Shown here one piece after another: positions 7,317 to 11,751 of a stretch of 13,993 nucleotides of DNA. Origin of the DNA: Candidatus Accumulibacter sp. UBA704 (GTDB lineage: Bacteria > Pseudomonadota > Gammaproteobacteria > Burkholderiales > Rhodocyclaceae). Both the position numbers and the translations under genes were made by a program. Under the pieces are notes generated by a model that saw only the letters and a list, made by a program, of their open reading frames with translations, ran no database searches and was not told the DNA's origin. The stretch is taken from contig DBMG01000174.1 in NCBI GenBank assembly GCA_002304785.1, forward strand, positions 1-13,993, written 5' to 3'. Position 1 is the first letter of the stretch; each line of letters starts with the position of its first letter.

Positions 7317-8822
7317 TTATTCCGAGCGCATCTGCGGGAACAGGATGACGTCGCGAATATTCGGAGAGTCAGTCAGCAGCATGACCAGGCGGTCGATGCC
7401 GATGCCGCAGCCGCCGGTCGGGGGCAGTCCGTACTCGAGCGCGCGGATGTAGTCCGCATCGTAGTACATCGCCTCTTCGTCGCCGGCGTCCTTGGCCTGG
7501 GCCTGCTGCTGGAAGCGCTCGGCCTGGTCTTCCGGATCGTTCAGTTCGGAGAAGCCGTTGGCGATTTCGCGGCCGACGATGAACAACTCGAAACGCTCGG
7601 TGATTTCCGGGTTCCCGTCGCTGCATCTGGCCAGTGGGCTGATTTCAGCCGGGTAGTCGATGATGAAGGTCGGATCCCACAAATCGGCTTCGGTCGTTTC
7701 CTCGAACATCAGGAGTTGCAACGTCCCCAGGCCCATTCCGGGTTTCAACTCGACCTTCATCGCCGCCAGCTTCTGACGGAGCCATTCGGCATCGGTGAGT
7801 TGTTCGAGCGTGTATTGAGGACGGTATTTCATGATGGCCTGGACCATCGTCAGCCGGTCGAACGGCTTGGAGAGGTCGAGTGCGCGGCCCTGGTATTCAA
7901 AAACCTCGGCGCCGAGGGCTTCGCGCGCGGCATGGCGCAGCAGACCCTCGGTGAAGTCCATCAGCTTGCGGTATTCGGAGTACGCCTCATAGAACTCCAT
8001 CATGGTGAACTCGGGGTTATGCCGTGGACTCATGCCTTCGTTGCGGAAGTTGCGATTCATCTCAAACACTTTCTCGAACCCGCCGACGACCAGTTTCTTC
8101 AGGTACAGCTCCGGCGCGATGCGCAGGAAGAGTTCCATGTCCAGAGCGTTGTGATGCGTCTTGAACGGACGCGCCGAGGCACCGCCTGGGATGGGGTGCA
8201 TCATCGGCGTTTCGACTTCGAGGAAGCCGTGGCTGCACATGTAGTTGCGGATCGATTGCACCATGCGGCTGCGCGCCATGAAGGTGAAGCGCGACTGCTC
8301 GTTCATGATGAGATCGAGGTGGCGCATGCGATACTTCTGTTCCTGGTCCGTCAGGCCGTGGAACTTCTCGGGCAATGGACGCAACGACTTCGAGAGCAAA
8401 CGGATTTCGACGCATTGGACCGTCAGTTCGTTGGTCTTGGTGCGGAAAAGAGTACCGACGGCACCAATAATGTCCCCGATGTCCCAGCGCTTGAAGGCGG
8501 CGTAGGTTTCCTCGCCAACCTTGTCGCGCGCTACATAAAGCTGGATGCGGCCGCCGACGTCCGAGATGGTAATGAACGACGCCTTGCCCATGACGCGCTT
8601 GAGCATGATGCGCCCGGCAATCTTGACCTCAACCGGAGTCGCTTCGAGTTCCTCGCCCGACTTCGCGTCGTAGAGTTCGATGATTTTTCCGGAGATGTTC
8701 TCGCGGGAAAAATCGTTCGGGTACGCCGCGCCGGTCGCCCGCCATTCGGCCAGTTTGGCTCGACGCTCGGCAATGATGTGGTTTTCGTCTTGTTCGTTAG
8801 CGATATTGGTCTGATCGGACAT
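7317..8822 (-). CDS. lysS: Lysyl-tRNA synthetase, class II
   Basis: Charges tRNA-Lys with lysine in the cytoplasm. The 501 residues match the usual length of about 500. After a short charged N-terminus comes the OB-fold anticodon-binding domain (about 60-165; KIAGRIMLKRVMGKASFITI). The class II catalytic core follows: motif 1 around GFLEVETPMMHPIPGGASAR, motif 2 RNFRNEGMSPRHNPEFTMME (about 257-276), and motif 3 at the C-terminus in GCGIGIDRLVMLLTDSPNIR. The ATG at 8822 (MSDQTNIANEQ) is chosen because it gives the normal N-terminus; an upstream TTG at 8873 would overlap the release factor stop. It follows the release factor gene by 47 bp and is closed by a strong terminator. The prfB-lysS order is the common arrangement in proteobacteria, which fits the RF2 nature of the upstream gene's 3' end. 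GC content of sampled lines is about 57-60%. Confidence 0.96.
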   Translation of the reverse strand: MSDQTNIANEQDENHIIAERRAKLAEWRATGAAYPNDFSRENISGKIIELYDAKSGEELEATPVEVKIAGRIMLKRVMGKASFITISDVGGRIQLYVARDKVGEETYAAFKRWDIGDIIGAVGTLFRTKTNELTVQCVEIRLLSKSLRPLPEKFHGLTDQEQKYRMRHLDLIMNEQSRFTFMARSRMVQSIRNYMCSHGFLEVETPMMHPIPGGASARPFKTHHNALDMELFLRIAPELYLKKLVVGGFEKVFEMNRNFRNEGMSPRHNPEFTMMEFYEAYSEYRKLMDFTEGLLRHAAREALGAEVFEYQGRALDLSKPFDRLTMVQAIMKYRPQYTLEQLTDAEWLRQKLAAMKVELKPGMGLGTLQLLMFEETTEADLWDPTFIIDYPAEISPLARCSDGNPEITERFELFIVGREIANGFSELNDPEDQAERFQQQAQAKDAGDEEAMYYDADYIRALEYGLPPTGGCGIGIDRLVMLLTDSPNIRDVILFPQMRSE

Positions 8823-8869
8823 GTCGAGTCTCGTATTGATTGAATTCAGTGGGGTGTTGCGGCAATGGG

Positions 8870-9916
8870 TCAAACACCCTGTTTCAGGCTGGCTTCGATG
8901 AACTGGTCGAGGTCTCCGTCGAGCACGCTCTGAGTATTGCCGACCTCGACATTGGTGCGCAAATCCTTGATGCGTGACTGGTCTAGTACGTAGGAGCGGA
9001 TCTGGTGCCCCCAGCCGATGTCTGTCTTGGCGTCTTCAAGCTTCTGCTGTTCGGCCTGGCGCTTGCGGATTTCCTGCTCATAAAGACGCGATTTCAGCAT
9101 GGCCATTGCCTCGGCCCGGTTGCGGTGCTGCGAGCGGTCGTTCTGGCATTGCACAACGATCCCCGACGGCATGTGCGTGATGCGCACTGCCGAATCGGTC
9201 TTGTTGATGTGCTGGCCGCCGGCGCCGGAGGCGCGAAAGGTGTCGATACGCAGATCGGCCGGATTGATGTCGACCTCGCCGAGCGCGTCGGCCTCGGGCA
9301 TCACCGCGACGGTGCAGGCCGAGGTGTGGATGCGGCCCTGCGATTCGGTGGCCGGCACGCGCTGCACGCGATGGCCGCCGGACTCGAACTTGAGTTTGGA
9401 ATAGGCGCCCTGCCCTTCGATGCGGGCGATGATTTCGCGGAAGCCGCCCAGCTCGGATTCGTTGCGCGAGACAATCTCCACCTTCCAGCGCTGCCGCTCG
9501 GCATAGCGCGAATACATGCGAAAGAGATCGCCGGCGAACAGCGCCGATTCGTCGCCGCCGGTGCCGGCGCGAATTTCGAGAAACAGGTTCTTGTCGTCGT
9601 TGGGATCGCGCGGCAGCAGTGCGCGCTGCAACTCCGCCTCCAGCCGCGCCAGCGTCGCCGTCGCGGCGGCCTGCTCGGCCTGCGCCAGTTCCTTCATCTC
9701 GGGATCGGCCAGCAGCTCGGTGGCGGTGGCAAAGTCGGCGCTGGCGGCACGCCATTGGGCGAACAAGTCGACCACCGGCCCAATCTCGGCATGCTCGCGG
9801 CTCAGCTTGCGATAGCCGTCCATGTCGCGGGTGGCGTTTTCGGCGCCGAGCAGGCCGTCGAGTTCGGCCAGACGTTCGCCGAGCCGTTCAAGTTTGTCGC
9901 GGATGCTGTCTTTCAT
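8870..9916 (-). CDS. Hybrid peptide chain release factor: RF1 N-terminal part, RF2 C-terminal part
   Basis: An intact 348-residue class I release factor. Residues 1 to about 226 are RF1: start MKDSIRDKLERLGERLAELD, core FLEIRAGTGGDESALFAGDL and RMYSRYAERQRWKVEI, then KFESGGHRVQRVPATESQGR. The stop-codon motif is P188-A189-T190, the RF1 type reading UAA/UAG, not the RF2 SPF. GGQ, which triggers peptide release, is at 233-235 as in E. coli RF1. From about residue 249 the sequence is RF2: MPSGIVVQCQNDRSQHRNRA, DIGWGHQIRSYVLDQSRIKD and the end VLDGDLDQFIEASLK. RF1 would instead continue with an NFPQGRVTDHR-type tail. There are 113 residues after GGQ, as in E. coli RF2 (365-252), not 125 as in RF1 (360-235). 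Upstream is hemA, the usual RF1 neighbour; downstream is lysS, the usual RF2 neighbour. It could be a real hybrid or an assembly join. No prfB-type programmed frameshift is present. The start has no strong ribosome site. Confidence 0.93.
   Translation of the reverse strand: MKDSIRDKLERLGERLAELDGLLGAENATRDMDGYRKLSREHAEIGPVVDLFAQWRAASADFATATELLADPEMKELAQAEQAAATATLARLEAELQRALLPRDPNDDKNLFLEIRAGTGGDESALFAGDLFRMYSRYAERQRWKVEIVSRNESELGGFREIIARIEGQGAYSKLKFESGGHRVQRVPATESQGRIHTSACTVAVMPEADALGEVDINPADLRIDTFRASGAGGQHINKTDSAVRITHMPSGIVVQCQNDRSQHRNRAEAMAMLKSRLYEQEIRKRQAEQQKLEDAKTDIGWGHQIRSYVLDQSRIKDLRTNVEVGNTQSVLDGDLDQFIEASLKQGV
9170..9238. other. RF1/RF2 crossover interval
   Basis: Codons 227-249 of the release factor (F227 to M249) span the GGQ segment that RF1 and RF2 share. 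F227 is typical of RF1 and M249 onward is RF2, so the switch lies in these 69 bases. Hand counts on sampled 60-base lines give about 57% GC for 8881-9120 and about 63-77% for lines in 9241-9660. The composition step and the family switch coincide. Confidence 0.8.
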
Positions 9917-9981
9917 GGTGGCACGCAAATGCGCGCGATGCGGCGCGCGGGCGGAAAGATAGGGACGGCGGCGAAGCCCGG

Positions 9982-11232
9982 CTAATCGCCGTGCAGACGG
10001 TAGATGCGCGAAATGACGGCGGCAACCTCGCCGCGCTCGTCGCCCTCGGCCTGATTGAGCGCGGCCGTCGGCGCGTGCAGCAGCTTGTTGGTCAAGCCGA
10101 GAGAAAGCGATTCGAGCACCTTGGCCGGCTCGGCGCCGCGCGCCAGTAACTTCAGCGCGTGCTCCAGTTCGTGGCGGCGCATGCGCTCGGCGCTGTCGCG
10201 CAGGGCGCGGATGGTCGGCACGGTCTCGCGCGACTCGACCCAGTTGAGGAAATTGGCGACGCGATCGTCGATGATGTGCTCGGCCTCGATCACCGCCGCT
10301 TGGCGCGATTCGAGCCCGGATTCGACGATCTGGCCCAGATCGTCCAACGTATAGAGGAACACGTCGTCGAGCTTGCCGACTTCGGCTTCGATGTCGCGCG
10401 GCACAGCGAGATCGACCATCACCATGGGCCGATGGCGGCGCGCCTTGAGCGCCCGCTCGACCATGCCCAGCCCGATGATGGGCAAGGCGCTGGCGGTACA
10501 GGAAACGACGATGTCGTATTCGGCGAGGTGCTCGCCGAGATCCTCCAGGCGCATCGCGTCGCCGCCGAAACGGGCGGCGAGTTGGGCGCCGCGCTCCACG
10601 GTGCGGTTGGCGATGGTGATGCGCTTGGGCTGCTGGCCGGCGAAGTGGGCGGCGCACAGTTCGATCATCTCCCCGGCGCCGATGAACAGCACGCGCTGCG
10701 CCGACACCTGGTCGAAGATGCGGGCCGACAGATGCACCGCCGCCGCCGCCATGGAAACGATGTTGGCGCCGATGGCGGTGGTCGAGCGCACCTCCTTGGC
10801 CACCGCGAAAGTGCGCTGGAACAGCTTGCCGAGCAGGGTGCCGAGCGTGCCGGCCTCTTCCGCGACGCGCGCGGCCTGCTTCATCTGGCCGAGAATCTGC
10901 GGTTCGCCGAGCACCATCGAGTCCAGCCCCGAGGCGACGCGGAACATGTGGCGCACGGCGTCCTTCTGCGGATGCTGATAGAGGTAGGGCTGAATGTTCT
11001 GCGGCGCCAGACGATGGTATTCGGCCAGCCACTCGGCAGCGGCGGCGGGGCTTTCGGCGGCGCAATACAGTTCGGTGCGATTGCAGGTCGACAGGATCGC
11101 CGCTTCGCGCACCGGCTTCGCCCGCAGCAGGTCGCGCAGGGCCTGCCCCATCTGCAAGGGATCGAAGGCCACCTGCTCGCGCACGGCGAGGGGGGCGGTG
11201 TGATGATTGATGCCGAGAGCGAAGAGCTGCAC
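9982..11232 (-). CDS. hemA: Glutamyl-tRNA reductase
   Basis: Reduces glutamyl-tRNA(Glu) to glutamate-1-semialdehyde with NADPH, the first committed step of C5-pathway tetrapyrrole synthesis. The 416-residue length agrees with E. coli HemA (418). The N-terminus LFALGINHHTAPLAVRE is diagnostic. The catalytic cysteine is C50 in AILSTCNRTELYC. Next come the conserved GLDSMVLGEPQILGQMKQA, RTFAVAKEVRSTTAIG and the NADPH-binding VLFIGAGEMIELCAAHF with IANRT. The C-terminal dimerisation helices end in VISRIYRLHGD; the stop is TAG. The start is taken as GTG at 11232 (VQLFALGIN), because it gives the family N-terminus; the frame is open for another 100 residues upstream but that sequence is unlike any HemA. 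No strong ribosome site is seen. It lies 65 bp before the release factor gene, the classic hemA-prfA order. It is GC-rich (63-70% in sampled lines) compared with lysS. Confidence 0.95.
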   Translation of the reverse strand: MQLFALGINHHTAPLAVREQVAFDPLQMGQALRDLLRAKPVREAAILSTCNRTELYCAAESPAAAAEWLAEYHRLAPQNIQPYLYQHPQKDAVRHMFRVASGLDSMVLGEPQILGQMKQAARVAEEAGTLGTLLGKLFQRTFAVAKEVRSTTAIGANIVSMAAAAVHLSARIFDQVSAQRVLFIGAGEMIELCAAHFAGQQPKRITIANRTVERGAQLAARFGGDAMRLEDLGEHLAEYDIVVSCTASALPIIGLGMVERALKARRHRPMVMVDLAVPRDIEAEVGKLDDVFLYTLDDLGQIVESGLESRQAAVIEAEHIIDDRVANFLNWVESRETVPTIRALRDSAERMRRHELEHALKLLARGAEPAKVLESLSLGLTNKLLHAPTAALNQAEGDERGEVAAVISRIYRLHGD

Positions 11233-11273
11233 GTCGGTCGGTCCGGGAGACGATCCAAAAAAGCCAAGACTGC

Positions 11274-11314
11274 AAAAAAGAAACTCGGCCCGCTGCGGCA
11301 AGCCGCGCGGGCCG
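11274..11314 (-). terminator. GC-rich hairpin plus T-tract in the hemA leader, terminator or attenuator
   Basis: On the minus strand, bases 11314-11286 fold as cggcccgc-gcggc-tt-gccgc-a-gcgggccg, a 13-pair stem with one bulged base and a two-base tip. Then comes agtttctttttt (11285-11274). This is an intrinsic terminator signature about 40 bp before the hemA start codon. It either stops read-through from the exoprotein gene or, if the TATAAT at 11338-11333 is the promoter, lies inside the leader as an attenuator. Confidence 0.7.
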
Positions 11315-11332
11315 TGCCCATGTCGATTTTTT

Positions 11333-11338
11333 ATTATA
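11333..11338 (-). promoter_or_regulatory. Candidate -10 element (TATAAT) upstream of hemA
   Basis: A perfect TATAAT on the minus strand, about 100 bp before the hemA start. No good -35 lies at 16-18 bp; TTGGCT is present but only 13 bp away. It is one of very few AT-rich spots in this GC-rich gap, so a promoter is plausible but not shown. Confidence 0.4.
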
Positions 11339-11751
11339 TCCAAACCAGCCGAGCCAACGCGGTACCCGCCGCCATGCCGGCGGTCGCCAAGCACCATGGT
11401 GGTGCCTAACGATGGCGGCACCTGCGCCCCCGTCGCGTCGCCGCCCGGCGACTTATCCCCAGCTTCTGTGGAAAAACTCCTTCGCCAGGGAAATTTCCCT
11501 AACCGGATCAAGGCAAAAAGGGCATTGATCAAAAACTGGTCACGGACCGCTGCGCCGTTCCAGCATGCTTTACCTCAATACGACATTGACAACACACACT
11601 ACGACGTGCGATGTCAGAAAGCAGCAGCGACCTCCTCGACAAGAAACGAGAACCCCGGCGGCCCGCCGCGATGGCGTGCCGCCTTATCCGCCCGGCATTT
11701 GCATAGAAGAGACAACTGAGGAAGCGAATCAGGTCAAGGGAATGGCGACGA
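11339..11751. other. Gene-free stretch between the exoprotein and hemA, with palindromes
   Basis: No convincing coding region was seen on either strand: the open frames have no recognisable domain and mostly shadow GC-rich bias. Structures present are: caccatggtg near 11393-11402; hairpin gtcgcc-gccc-ggcgac at 11437-11452; an inverted pair resembling DnaA boxes at 11453-11461 (ttatcccca) and 11467-11475 (tgtggaaaa, reverse TTTTCCACA); a perfect 14-bp palindrome agggaaatttccct at 11487-11500; inverted gatcaa/ttgatc at 11506-11511 and 11525-11530; and a small GC hairpin at 11656-11668 that might end the exoprotein transcript. No tRNA or known riboswitch was recognised. Confidence 0.55.

Noticed and set aside
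7296..8843. 515-codon open frame on the plus strand opposite lysS
   Set aside because: Exactly antisense to lysS, rich in His, Leu, Val, Arg and Glu, with no domain pattern; an artefact of codon bias in a GC-rich gene.
8870..9916. Possibility that the gene is an ordinary prfB with programmed frameshift
   Set aside because: There is no in-frame UGA near codon 26, the N-terminus is of RF1 type, and the SPF motif of RF2 is absent.
9005..9985. 326-codon open frame on the plus strand opposite the release factor
   Set aside because: Antisense to the well-supported release factor; repetitive Gly/Ala/Leu/Arg composition only.
9917..11275. Extension of the release factor frame upstream to give an 801-residue protein
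   Set aside because: The extra 453 residues are an Arg/Ala-rich out-of-frame reading of hemA. The release factor begins at the ATG at 9916 with a normal RF1 N-terminus.
10159..11409. 416-codon open frame on the plus strand opposite hemA
   Set aside because: Shadow of hemA with compositional bias and no recognisable motif.
11233..11532. Extension of the hemA frame by 100 residues upstream
   Set aside because: The added sequence covers the hairpin, T-tract and palindromes and does not resemble HemA; the family N-terminus begins at the GTG at 11232.
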